A stretch of DNA of 43,016 nt from CAZPUR01 sp964589815 (GTDB lineage: Bacteria; Patescibacteriota; Microgenomatia; UBA1400), in assembly GCA_964589815.1 (NCBI GenBank), contig CAZPUR010000009.1, positions 1 to 43,016 of the forward strand. The letters are read 5' to 3'. Numbering within the stretch: position 1 is the first letter of the stretch; every line of letters begins with the position of its first letter. The translations under genes were made by a program, and so were the position numbers. Positions 23,936 through 30,925 of this stretch are shown here, piece after piece. Under the pieces are notes generated by a model. That model saw only the letters and a list, made by a program, of their open reading frames with translations, was not told where the DNA came from and did no database searches.

Positions 23936-24796
23936 ATGGAAAATAAAAAATTAAAGAAAATTGGAGTCACCGGTGGCAAAGGCGGAACAGGCAAATCAAC
24001 TGTTTCTATTCTTTTAGCTAACAAATTAAGAAGTCAAAATAAGAAAGTAGTTTTAGTTGATTGTGACGTTGAATGCCCCAATCTTCATTTGTTATTGGGT
24101 GTTGACTTAGATAAAAAAACCTGCCCGCCGAAGCCTTGGCGAAGGCGGGTCTATGCCCAATTTCCAAAGCTCGACAGGGAAAAATGTCAAAAATGCGGTC
24201 TTTGTGTTTCCAAATGCCGTTCAAACGCTGTTTTCCAGGCGCCGGGCAAGTACCCTATTTTTATTCACGAATTATGTTCTGGCTGCGGACTTTGCTGGCA
24301 TCTTTGTCCGCATAGAGCCATAAAGATTGAGAGAAAATTAATCGGCCAGGTTTTTGAAAATAAAATTAACGATAATTTTTATTTAATTACCGGCAGATCA
24401 GTCGGTGTGGTTGATGAAACTGGCCCGATTGTTACTAAGACTAAAGAATATGCTCTAAATTTAGCTCGAAAAGTTAAGGCTGACTATATTTTATTTGACA
24501 CCGCTGTTGGTTTACACTGCGGCGTGATTAGGGCCTTAATTGATGTTGATTTAGCTTATGCTGTTACCGAACCAACGCCCCTGGGCGCTCATGACTTAAA
24601 ACTGATTTTAGATCTTTTAAAAATCCTTAATATCCCGGCGGAAATTGTTGTTAATCAGGCCGATTTGGGGAAAATTGAACTGGTTAACAAAATCAGCCGG
24701 GAAACAAAAACAAAAACAGCTTATCAAGTTCCTTATTCAAAAGAATTAGTCAAAGCCTATTCAAAAGGCAACTTAGGAAGTTTAAATATTTTATAA
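23936..24796 (+). CDS. MinD-superfamily ATPase with inserted ferredoxin domain (1)
   Basis: A 286-residue protein. The deviant Walker A is GGKGGTGKSTVS, the Asp box is VLVDCDVECPNLHLLLG, and two 4Fe-4S motifs are inserted (CQKCGLCVSKC and CSGCGLCWHLCP). A C-terminal TEPTPLGAHDLKLIL completes the fold. Such proteins are thought to assemble or deliver Fe-S or metal clusters. Between the Asp box and the first cluster there is an extra segment CPPKPWRRRV, encoded by a palindromic repeat at 24124-24149. The paralogue at 26477 lacks it. The ATG comes 2 nt after the stop of the CDF fusion gene. Confidence 0.88.
   Translation: MENKKLKKIGVTGGKGGTGKSTVSILLANKLRSQNKKVVLVDCDVECPNLHLLLGVDLDKKTCPPKPWRRRVYAQFPKLDREKCQKCGLCVSKCRSNAVFQAPGKYPIFIHELCSGCGLCWHLCPHRAIKIERKLIGQVFENKINDNFYLITGRSVGVVDETGPIVTKTKEYALNLARKVKADYILFDTAVGLHCGVIRALIDVDLAYAVTEPTPLGAHDLKLILDLLKILNIPAEIVVNQADLGKIELVNKISRETKTKTAYQVPYSKELVKAYSKGNLGSLNIL
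24124..24149. repeat. GC-rich palindromic element inside the MinD CDS
   Basis: CCCGCCGAAGCCTTGGCGAA followed by GGCGGG forms an outer 6-bp stem (CCCGCC/GGCGGG) and an inner GCC/GGC stem. It is in frame and adds about nine residues with Pro and Arg. Its reverse frame gives the phrase PAFAKASAG, which recurs in many CPR predicted proteins. A related element abuts tRNA-Gly at 40478-40504. Confidence 0.75.
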
Positions 24797-24804
24797 AAAT
24801 CATC

Positions 24805-25485
24805 ATGAAAAATAATTTAATTCTTGAGGTTAAAAACCTTAATGTTGAACTAGCCAAAGAGAGAGTAATCGAAAGTTTAGACTTTAGTCTTAGAGAAAAA
24901 GAAATTTTGGTGATTTTAGGGCCGAATGGGGCTGGCAAAACTGTTTTGCTTAAAACTCTACTTGGTCTTTTCAATTTTAAAGGCTCTATTTACTGGAAGC
25001 CAAAAACTCATCTTGGTTATGTGCCAGAAGATTTTGATGTTTCTGAAAATTTACCCCTAAGTGTTAAGGAATTTTTTAACTTTAAAAAGTCAGGCACGAT
25101 TAAGATCTCTCAATCACTTCAGAGGGTGGGGATAAAATCCTCAGCTAAATTCCTTAAAAAAAGACTAGGCACTCTTTCTTCAGGTCAATTACGTCGAACC
25201 TTGATTGCTTGGGTGATGGTTGACAATCCCCATGTTATTCTTTTAGATGAACCCATGGTGGGTATTGATATTCACGGTCGAAAGACAATTTATGACTCTT
25301 TGGTAAAACTTTGGCAAAAGAGAAATCAATCAATCATTTTAGTCAGTCATGAAATTGGCGAGGTTTGTAAAAAAGCAGACAAAATTTTGGCTTTGAATAA
25401 AACAAAGTTATTTTATGGTAAACCTGAGAAGGTAATTACTTCTCAAAATTTAGCTAAAATTTATGGAGACACAATTTCTTTATAG
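24805..25485 (+). CDS. Metal-type ABC transporter ATP-binding protein
   Basis: A 226-residue ATPase with Walker A VILGPNGAGKTVLLKTL, the signature LSSGQLRRTLIAW, Walker B HVILLDEPMVGIDI and the His switch ILVSHEIG. Its size and its fusion-free pairing with the next permease resemble the ZnuC/MntB/TroB branch. The signature is LSSGQ rather than the common LSGGQ. It sits 8 nt after the MinD-like gene and overlaps the permease gene by 23 nt. No substrate-binding lipoprotein gene is in the cluster. Confidence 0.87.
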   Translation: MKNNLILEVKNLNVELAKERVIESLDFSLREKEILVILGPNGAGKTVLLKTLLGLFNFKGSIYWKPKTHLGYVPEDFDVSENLPLSVKEFFNFKKSGTIKISQSLQRVGIKSSAKFLKKRLGTLSSGQLRRTLIAWVMVDNPHVILLDEPMVGIDIHGRKTIYDSLVKLWQKRNQSIILVSHEIGEVCKKADKILALNKTKLFYGKPEKVITSQNLAKIYGDTISL

Positions 25486-26230
25486 TTTAATTGTCAGCAT
25501 TTTTATTGGCGGCCTGGCCGGTTTTCTGGGTTCGTTAATGATTACTAAACGAATGGCCTTGGTTGGCGATGCCTTGGGCCACGTCGCTTTGCCTGGCGTG
25601 GCTTTAGCTTTAATTTTAGGTTTTAATGTCTCCTGGGGAGCTTTACCTTGTTTAGCTTTAGGCATTTTTCTAATCTGGTTTTTTGAGGTAAAGACTAAAT
25701 TACCAATGGAGGCCTTAACCGGAATTGTTTTTACCTCCAGTGTCGCCATTGCTTTTTTATTCCTACCTGAAAGTGAAGTTTCTAACGCTTTGATCGGCGA
25801 TATTTCCCAAATTACTTTGGCAGACACTTTAATCTCAATAGTGGTATCTATGATTACCTTCTTTGTTCTAAAAAAGATTTATTCCAAAATGATTTTACTG
25901 AATCTTTCTGAAAATTTAGCCCAGGTGGAAGGTATAAAAGTTAAAAAATACAATTTTATTTATTTAGCCTGTATTGCCATGGTTGTTGCTTTAGGCATTA
26001 AAGTGACCGGTTCACTTCTTATGGGTGCTTTGGTAATTACGCCAGCAGCAGCAGCTCGAAATTTTGCTCATAGTTTATCTCAATATTCCTACGGAGCCTT
26101 ATTAATCGGCACTATTTCTTGTTTTTTGGGAGTTCTGGCTTTTAAGGTTTTTAATCTGCCTGCCGGACCTTTAATAATTTTATTTGCTAGTCTAATTTTT
26201 TTAATTTCCATTGCTTTTAAAAGGAGATAA
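25463..26230 (+). CDS. Metal-type ABC transporter permease (ZnuB/TroC-like)
   Basis: A 255-residue polytopic protein of the ABC-3 family. The opening FIGGLAGFLGSLMITKRMAL leads into VGDALGHVALPGVALALILG, and the later segments GSLLMGALVITPAAAARNFA are the family's characteristic motifs. About seven to eight membrane segments are apparent. It overlaps the ATPase gene at its 5' end and is followed directly by the zinc-ribbon gene. Together with the CDF exporter in the same operon, it suggests management of a transition metal such as Zn, Mn or Fe. Confidence 0.87.
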   Translation: METQFLYSLIVSIFIGGLAGFLGSLMITKRMALVGDALGHVALPGVALALILGFNVSWGALPCLALGIFLIWFFEVKTKLPMEALTGIVFTSSVAIAFLFLPESEVSNALIGDISQITLADTLISIVVSMITFFVLKKIYSKMILLNLSENLAQVEGIKVKKYNFIYLACIAMVVALGIKVTGSLLMGALVITPAAAARNFAHSLSQYSYGALLIGTISCFLGVLAFKVFNLPAGPLIILFASLIFLISIAFKRR

Positions 26231-26231
26231 A

Positions 26232-26459
26232 ATGCCAACTTATACTTTTCGTTGTCCCAAGTGCAAACATAAATTTACTGACATTTTTCCTATGAAACAA
26301 TCAGACGGAGAAAATATTGTTTGTCCGAAATGTAAAACAAAGGGTGTAAAAAGAGTTTGGGAGGAAGCATTTTCTATAGGAAAAAGTTCTAAAAATAGTT
26401 TTAAGAATGAGTCATCCTGCCCAACTTGTTCATCAGGAGTTTGCGGCCTAAACCATTAA
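26232..26459 (+). CDS. FmdB-type zinc ribbon protein
   Basis: A 75-residue protein from the ATG at 26232, preceded by AAAAGGAGATAAA; an earlier ATG at 26211 lies within the permease gene. It begins MPTYTFRCPKCKHKFTD and has a second knuckle CPKCKTKGVKRVW, the standard FmdB layout. A C-terminal Cys tail (CPTCSSGVCGLNH) adds a possible metal site, which is a common feature of FmdB proteins near metal operons. Role unknown; regulation has been proposed for the family. Confidence 0.82.
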   Translation: MPTYTFRCPKCKHKFTDIFPMKQSDGENIVCPKCKTKGVKRVWEEAFSIGKSSKNSFKNESSCPTCSSGVCGLNH

Positions 26460-26476
26460 TAATTGGAAAAATAACG

Positions 26477-27367
26477 ATGAAAAAAAGTAAAATCGTGATT
26501 GCCTCAGGAAAAGGAGGCGTGGGAAAATCCATGATTGCTTCTGTTTTAGCAATGCTTTTTGCCAACCCTAAACCAGAACAAGTACGGTTTAGGGCGAGAA
26601 AAATTGTGGCGGTTGACTGCGATGTTGACGCACCTAATTTGCATTTATGGTTAGGCGAGGATGAAAAATGGGATCAAGTTGAAAAAATATCTACTAATGA
26701 AATACCGGTTATTGATAAAAAGAAATGCAATTTGTGTGGTGAATGTGTTGAAATCTGTGCCTTCAATGCGCTAAAAATTGAAAATTGTAAATTGAAAATT
26801 GTAAATTTTTTTTGTGAAGGCTGCGCTGCTTGTGAAGCTATTTGTCCTCAAAAAGCGATTACTATGAAACGGGTTAAAAACGCTGAAGTGAGAATAAAAA
26901 ATAATGTTTATGGTTTTCCTTTAATTTCGGCCCAACTTTATCCCGGCCAAATCGGTTCAGGTAAAGTAGTTGAAGAAATTAAAAAAAGAGCCGAAAATTT
27001 TGATCATCAAATAATGATTTTAGATTCACCTGCCGGGACTGGCTGTCCAGTTATTGCCGCCCTGCAAGGATCAGACTTTGCTTTATTGGTGACTGAACCT
27101 ACTCCCTCCGGACTTTCAGACTTAAAAAGAGTCTTACAAGTCATTAAACACTTTAAAATTACCTATGGAGTAGTAATTAATAAATGGGATATAAATAAGA
27201 ATTTAAGCAATAAAATTAAAAAAGAGTTTAAGGATAAATTATTTGGTAAAATTTCTTATGATAAAAGAGTTTTTAAAGCCATTGCCAGCCTAACGCCGAT
27301 TTTAAAAACAAACTTACCAGCCAAAAAAGAAATTGGAGAAATTTTTGAAAAAATAAAATATAAATGA
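26477..27367 (+). CDS. MinD-superfamily ATPase with inserted ferredoxin domain (2)
   Basis: A 296-residue protein from ATG 26477; the frame is open from 26426, which overlaps the FmdB gene. It has Walker A SGKGGVGKSMIASVLA, VAVDCDVDAPNLHLWLG, two cluster motifs (CNLCGECVEIC and CEGCAACEAICP), LDSPAGTGCPV and TEPTPSGLSDLKR. It is clearly paralogous to the gene at 23936. The adjacent, similar genes suggest a heterodimeric cluster-carrier ATPase, as seen in many anaerobes. A short repeat-like stretch (IENCKLKIVN) is encoded by a local AT repeat near 26780. The stop overlaps the broken VOC gene (ATGA at 27364). Confidence 0.88.
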   Translation: MKKSKIVIASGKGGVGKSMIASVLAMLFANPKPEQVRFRARKIVAVDCDVDAPNLHLWLGEDEKWDQVEKISTNEIPVIDKKKCNLCGECVEICAFNALKIENCKLKIVNFFCEGCAACEAICPQKAITMKRVKNAEVRIKNNVYGFPLISAQLYPGQIGSGKVVEEIKKRAENFDHQIMILDSPAGTGCPVIAALQGSDFALLVTEPTPSGLSDLKRVLQVIKHFKITYGVVINKWDINKNLSNKIKKEFKDKLFGKISYDKRVFKAIASLTPILKTNLPAKKEIGEIFEKIKYK

Positions 27368-27606
27368 CAAATATTTTACATATAGCCCTACATTGTTCCA
27401 GTGAAGAAAAAGCAGATATATTTATTACTAAAATAAAACCAAAAATAGCCTATGAGCATATTTGCTTGGCAGTTGGTAATAAAAAAAGCTAATCGCTAAG
27501 TGTAAAAAATATGGAATTCAAACCTATGTTACGAAAAAAAATAAAAAAAGAATATTTATTTATTAAAGATTATGCTGGTTATTTTTACGAGATAAAAACT
27601 TTATGA
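27364..27606 (+). pseudogene. VOC (glyoxalase-like) gene broken by two A-run frameshifts
   Basis: From the ATG at 27364 the frame reads MTNILHIALHCSSEEKADIF and HICLAVGNKK, then hits TAA at 27490 after a run of seven A (27481-27487). Adding one A there restores KLIAKCKKYGIQTYVTKK. Removing one A from the run at 27534-27541 returns the frame to EYLFIKDYAGYFYEIKTL, with TGA at 27604-27606. The restored 80-residue protein looks like a vicinal-oxygen-chelate domain. Its start overlaps the preceding stop (ATGA), and its stop overlaps the next ATG (27603) in the same way, so coupling was once intact. Assembly error or a natural pseudogene are both possible. Confidence 0.55.
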
Positions 27607-28370
27607 TCTTAGGCGGATTGCAAAAAACTACTTTAATTGATTTCCCAGGCCGGGTGGCTTGTACGGTTTTTACCGTTGGCTGCAATTTTAGATGCCCTTT
27701 TTGCCATAATAAAGATTTACTTGCACAAGGACTGTTTAAAAAGTCAGGTATTAAACCTATTCCAGAAGACTATTTTTTTGAGTTTTTGGAAAAAAGAAAA
27801 AAGATTTTAGATGGAGTTTGTATTACTGGAGGAGAACCAACTATTTGGAAAGATTTACCTCATCTTTGTCAAAAAATTAAAGATTTGGGTTTGGAAGTAA
27901 AATTAGACAGCAATGGCAGTAACCCAAAGGTTTTAAAGAATTTAATTGATAAGAAACTCATTGACTTTATTGCCATGGATGTAAAATCGAGTTTTGATGA
28001 ATATTCAAGAGCAATTAATGTCAAAATTTCGGCCAAAGGCCGATCGTCCCCTGGAGGACAAAACTTAAAACTAATCAAATCTATTAAGAAATCTATCAAA
28101 ATAATCTCAAGCTCTGGGTTAGAATATGAATTTAGAACCACAGTGGTGCCGGGCATTCATGATAAAAAAACAATCGTAAATTTAGCCAAAGATTTAAAAA
28201 AAGTAATCGGCAAAAATGGCAATTATTATCTTCAGTCCTTTAGGCCTCAGAATTGTTTAGACCCAAAATATTTACAGATTAAACCCTTTAATGATAGCCA
28301 AATGAAAAAAATAATCTTAGCAGTAAAAAAAATCCTACCCAAGGCAAGACTAAGGGGCAATTCTGAGTAA
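27603..28370 (+). CDS. nrdG: Anaerobic ribonucleotide reductase activating-type radical SAM protein
   Basis: A 255-residue radical SAM enzyme. The start LGGLQKTTLIDFPGRVACTV and the Fe-S motif CNFRCPFCH are typical of glycyl-radical activases (NrdG/PflA-like). GVCITGGEPTIW and FRTTVVPGIHD follow. It reductively cleaves SAM on a 4Fe-4S cluster to put a glycyl radical on its partner; class III ribonucleotide reductase is the usual one, but it is not in the window. The segment SAKGRSSPGGQ (about residues 142-152) is encoded by a palindromic repeat at 28029-28059. It interrupts a region that is otherwise conserved, and the frame continues after it. Confidence 0.83.
   Translation: MILGGLQKTTLIDFPGRVACTVFTVGCNFRCPFCHNKDLLAQGLFKKSGIKPIPEDYFFEFLEKRKKILDGVCITGGEPTIWKDLPHLCQKIKDLGLEVKLDSNGSNPKVLKNLIDKKLIDFIAMDVKSSFDEYSRAINVKISAKGRSSPGGQNLKLIKSIKKSIKIISSSGLEYEFRTTVVPGIHDKKTIVNLAKDLKKVIGKNGNYYLQSFRPQNCLDPKYLQIKPFNDSQMKKIILAVKKILPKARLRGNSE
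28029..28059. repeat. Double palindrome inside the radical SAM CDS
   Basis: TCGGCC-AAA-GGCCGA at 28029-28043 is followed by GTCCCCTGGAGGAC at 28046-28059. Both are inverted repeats, and together they make an in-frame insert of about 11 residues. Confidence 0.7.
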
Positions 28371-28519
28371 TATTTAATCTAAATATATTTTAAATAAGAA
28401 AAGAACATGAGGGTATTTTGATTTTAATAAAAACGGCCAGGAATTTTTAGGATGAACCGGATAAATCCACGGTTCGCAGCATTAAAAATCCAATAATACT
28501 ATGTTCACCCGAAAAATTG

Positions 28520-28822
28520 TTATTTGCTAGGGGGAGGACTTATAAATTGTTCAACAGCGGATTTAGGCAATATCTTTTGAATCAAGGGGAACGTGTCAAT
28601 AGAGATAATTATTTTATATATAATGGCTATAGTTATACCTGCAAAGAGAGTGGCACCGATGGCGGTTCCAATCCCCTGAACGACAGAGAGAAAAAAACCT
28701 CTTCTGAAAGAATTTTGTTTAATTAAATTCGAATTAACGCTTCTTAATTCTTTAAGAATATCTTCTGGAATTTGACCCCTTTTTCGGGAACTTACTTTTT
28801 TAGCCTTGTGTTTTTTAAACAT
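28520..28822 (-). CDS. DUF5665-type small membrane protein
   Basis: A 100-residue protein. A basic N-terminus and an amphipathic helix (ILKELRSVNSNLIKQ) are followed by a membrane segment RGFFLSVVQGIGTAIGATLF with AGITIAIIYKIII. The pattern GxGTAIGAT after a basic pair is that of DUF5665. Function is unknown; these proteins are frequent in CPR and Firmicutes genomes. It stands alone, with hairpin-rich spacer on both sides. Confidence 0.75.
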   Translation of the reverse strand: MFKKHKAKKVSSRKRGQIPEDILKELRSVNSNLIKQNSFRRGFFLSVVQGIGTAIGATLFAGITIAIIYKIIISIDTFPLIQKILPKSAVEQFISPPPSK

Positions 28823-29032
28823 ATTACCCTAAAATTATAACAGAAAACTAGGAATCTTGAATAAGTCGTTTGAGCTCTGTCTCCTTCAGGGCTGGACAGG
28901 CATGCTTCGCAACCCCTCGACAGACTCAAGGCTTTAGCACTAAAAAACACACCTGATTTTATGACGTCTTTCAGGTAAAATTGGCTTTTTAGCTTTTATG
29001 GCTTTTGGATCTATAAGAAATTAGACCAGGAG

Positions 29033-29323
29033 TTAGCGATAGCCTCCACCTCTGTTGTCAAACCTCGGTCTTTCTTCTCTTGGTCTGGCAACATTAACAG
29101 CAATCTTTCTTCCTTCCAGCTCAGTCTCATTTAACTTTTTAATCGCCTCATCTGCTTCTTTATCGTTTTCCATTTCAACAAAAGCAAATCCCTTGCTTTG
29201 ACCACTATATCTGTCAGAGATTACATCACAGGAAACAATCTTGCCAAATTTAGAAAACATTTCTTCTAGTTGGGAGCTAGTTACACTATAAGGAAGCCCT
29301 CCAACGAATAGTTTTTTGGACAT
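29033..29323 (-). CDS. RNA-binding protein with one RRM domain (cold-shock type)
   Basis: A 96-residue protein made of one RRM: RNP2 is KLFVGGLPYS and RNP1 is SKGFAFVEM, followed by GRKIAVNVARPREERP and a Gly/Arg-rich tail. It matches the small glycine-rich RNA-binding proteins known from cyanobacteria and other bacteria that are induced by cold and act as RNA chaperones. The Shine-Dalgarno-like GGTGGTGA lies 8 nt before the start. The leader (29324-29449) is about 126 nt and can form alternative hairpins, which suggests post-transcriptional control. Confidence 0.92.
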   Translation of the reverse strand: MSKKLFVGGLPYSVTSSQLEEMFSKFGKIVSCDVISDRYSGQSKGFAFVEMENDKEADEAIKKLNETELEGRKIAVNVARPREERPRFDNRGGGYR

Positions 29324-29387
29324 TTATTTTTTCACCACCTTTCTGTTTTAAAATACTGTCTCTGTCTGGTGTATAGAAAAAATCTTT

Positions 29388-29447
29388 GGAGGATTCTTCT
29401 TATCTAACTAGAAGAAACAGGTGTTAATAAATCCCTCCTTAAGGGAT
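29388..29447 (-). promoter_or_regulatory. Structured leader of the RRM gene with alternative pairings
   Basis: The plus strand has ATCCCT at 29431-29436 paired with AGGGAT at 29442-29447. The same ATCCCTCC can instead pair with GGAGGATT at 29388-29395. The two helices exclude each other, and one arm, read on the mRNA, is AAGGAGG. A -10 (TATAAT, minus strand, 29461-29456) predicts a start near 29449. Confidence 0.5.
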
Positions 29448-29585
29448 ATGTTGATATTATAACATAATAATGGTTAATTCCATAGATTAGTGTTATAATA
29501 TACCTACATTCATTAAGAAAATTTTTACTTAACTCCCTTTGACCTTCATGATTTTCTTGACGAAGAGAAAAAGTAAAGCGGAATT

Positions 29586-30086
29586 ATGAAAAATAATAAA
29601 AAACTAAAAGTTGGGGATAAAATTATTAGATGCAATAAAGTATACAGGATTTTTAAAATTGAAAATATAAAGACAGCCAGTAAAGAAGAAACAATAATCC
29701 TTTATAAACCTTACTTCAAAACAGGTTATAATAGAAGATTAACTCTCTCTATTCCTTTTAAGAATTTCGACAGGGCCAATATTAGGTTGCCGATGATAAA
29801 AAAAGAATTAAATAAATTTTTTAAAGAACTTTCCCGAAAATCAAGAACAGAGGTATCAATTAATATTCTTGATGCCAAAGAAATATTAAATTTAAATGAT
29901 CCTTATAAGAATATTGAAGTTTTAAAACGGCTTATGGCTGAAAAAAATGACAAAACAGCAAATTTTACCAAAAGCAAGCAGGATATTTTTAATCAGGCCA
30001 TAACTCAGTTGGTAGAGGAAATAGCTTTTGTGGGTGGTTTTTCTTTAGCCCAGGCTGAAAGAAAAATTCAAAAAAGCTTAGGGTAA
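29586..30086 (+). CDS. Hypothetical protein, possibly CarD-like
   Basis: A 166-residue protein beginning KLKVGDKIIRCNKVYRIFKI, a beta-rich opening like the CarD/CdnL N-terminal domain. LYKPYFKTGYNRRLTLSIP and a helical C-terminal half follow (IKKELNKFFKELSRKS, then LNDPYKNIEVLKRLMAEK). The size and order fit the CarD-type RNA polymerase-binding regulators, but the key contact motifs are not clear. It overlaps the DUF1003 gene tail-to-tail by 9 nt. I rate the family call as tentative. Confidence 0.45.
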   Translation: MKNNKKLKVGDKIIRCNKVYRIFKIENIKTASKEETIILYKPYFKTGYNRRLTLSIPFKNFDRANIRLPMIKKELNKFFKELSRKSRTEVSINILDAKEILNLNDPYKNIEVLKRLMAEKNDKTANFTKSKQDIFNQAITQLVEEIAFVGGFSLAQAERKIQKSLG

Positions 30087-30485
30087 TTTATCGAGCCTTC
30101 TTTTTATTATTTTCATATCTTGGTGGAGTTGTTTTTGAAGACTTTTGATTTCGGTTAACTGGCGGTCGGCTTTTTGATCGAGTTTGATGTCAGTTTCCAA
30201 CCTTTTCCTGTCATTAACTCTCTGCCTGGCTTCTCTTTTATCTCTTAAAGTTTCGGCTTTATTGGCGGACATTAAAAGAAAAATGCCAATGAAAATGGCT
30301 TCCAAAGAGACACTGAAAGTCAAAACATTAATATCAAAATCAAGGATTAACCAGACAGTAAACCAGAGAGTGTGGAAAATGACCGCCCACCAGCTTCCCA
30401 AAAAGCCGGAAACAAAATCAGTAAATCTGGCCAAAAAAGTTTTGGTCTTTTTTTTGATTTTTACTGGCGCGATTGGTTGTTCCAT
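30078..30485 (-). CDS. DUF1003-like membrane protein
   Basis: A protein of 135 residues from ATG 30485; an upstream ATG (30581) adds a hydrophobic stretch that is not part of the family. It has two membrane segments, LGSWWAVIFHTLWFTVWLIL (about 28-47) and FSVSLEAIFIGIFLLM. Conserved SANKAETLRDKREARQRVND and an acidic/basic coiled-coil tail follow. DUF1003 proteins share the GSWWxxxxH start and the MSANRxxxxDR motif. The function is unknown. Confidence 0.75.
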   Translation of the reverse strand: MEQPIAPVKIKKKTKTFLARFTDFVSGFLGSWWAVIFHTLWFTVWLILDFDINVLTFSVSLEAIFIGIFLLMSANKAETLRDKREARQRVNDRKRLETDIKLDQKADRQLTEIKSLQKQLHQDMKIIKRRLDKLP

Positions 30486-30617
30486 AATAAGTTTGTTGAG
30501 GTTTATGAATATTATAATAATAAGATAATTTTTTTGTCTAGGGTTAATTTTTTTAATTCCCGCGAGCCTCGATTTACTCAATTCAGACTTTTTGGTAAAA
30601 TTAGATCAAATAGTGGG

Positions 30618-30655
30618 CCCGCTTCGCGTCGGCGAACAACGCGAGTCTAGGCGGG
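30618..30655. repeat. GC-rich palindromic element beside tRNA remnants
   Basis: CCCGC at 30618 and GCGGG at 30651-30655 enclose an inner TCGCGT/ACGCGA stem. It belongs to the same family as the element at 24124. It touches the first tRNA-Leu fragment. Confidence 0.65.
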
Positions 30656-30682
30656 TAGACAGGTGAATTAAAAGTCAGAGTG
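30654..30682 (+). repeat. 29-bp direct repeat of tRNA-Leu 5' sequence (copy 1)
   Basis: GGTAGACAGGTGAATTAAAA plus GTCAGAGTG is identical to 30818-30846. The second copy runs into the first nine bases of the intact tRNA-Leu. A nearby GTGCTGGAATTG also occurs twice (30680-30691, 30807-30818). The 30650-30860 stretch therefore looks like broken copies of tRNA-Leu 5' halves. Confidence 0.8.
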
Positions 30683-30769
30683 CTGGAATTGCCTGTCCTC
30701 CGAAGCACCCTGAATAAAACACGGCTGAATAAGCCGAGTGCAATATCAAGGGCGGAGGAGGAGTAGACA

Positions 30770-30788
30770 TTTCCGCCAAAGGCGGAAA
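30770..30788. repeat. Palindrome TTTCCGCC-AAA-GGCGGAAA
   Basis: A perfect 8-bp stem with an AAA loop lies between the tRNA fragments. Its GCC-AAA-GGC core is shared with the palindrome at 28029. Confidence 0.75.
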
Positions 30789-30817
30789 AAATAACTTTAT
30801 GCCAGGGTGCTGGAATT

Positions 30818-30846
30818 GGTAGACAGGTGAATTAAAAGTCAGAGTG
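30818..30846 (+). repeat. 29-bp direct repeat of tRNA-Leu 5' sequence (copy 2)
   Basis: Identical to 30654-30682. It overlaps the 5' end of the intact tRNA gene at 30838. Confidence 0.8.
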
Positions 30847-30925
30847 GCGGAACTGGTAGACGCGCAGCATTCAGGATGCTGTGGCCCATTGGGCCGTGAG
30901 AGTTCGACCCTCTCCTCTGGCACCA
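30838..30925 (+). tRNA. tRNA-Leu(CAG) with encoded CCA
   Basis: Acceptor GTCAGAG at 30838-30844 pairs with CTCTGGC at 30915-30921 (one wobble), with discriminator A and CCA at 30923-30925. The anticodon stem CAGCA/TGCTG encloses loop TTCAGGA (anticodon CAG), followed by a long variable arm (GGCCCATTGGGCC) and T arm GAGAGTTCGACCCTCTC. The recombinase reading frame passes antisense through it. Confidence 0.95.

Noticed and set aside
22060..24796. Nitrogen fixation locus
   Set aside because: NifX-like domains and MinD-type ATPases are present, but nifH, nifD, nifK and nifE/N are not.
28517..28726. Plus-strand frame opposite the DUF5665 gene
   Set aside because: Shadow of a real gene on the other strand.
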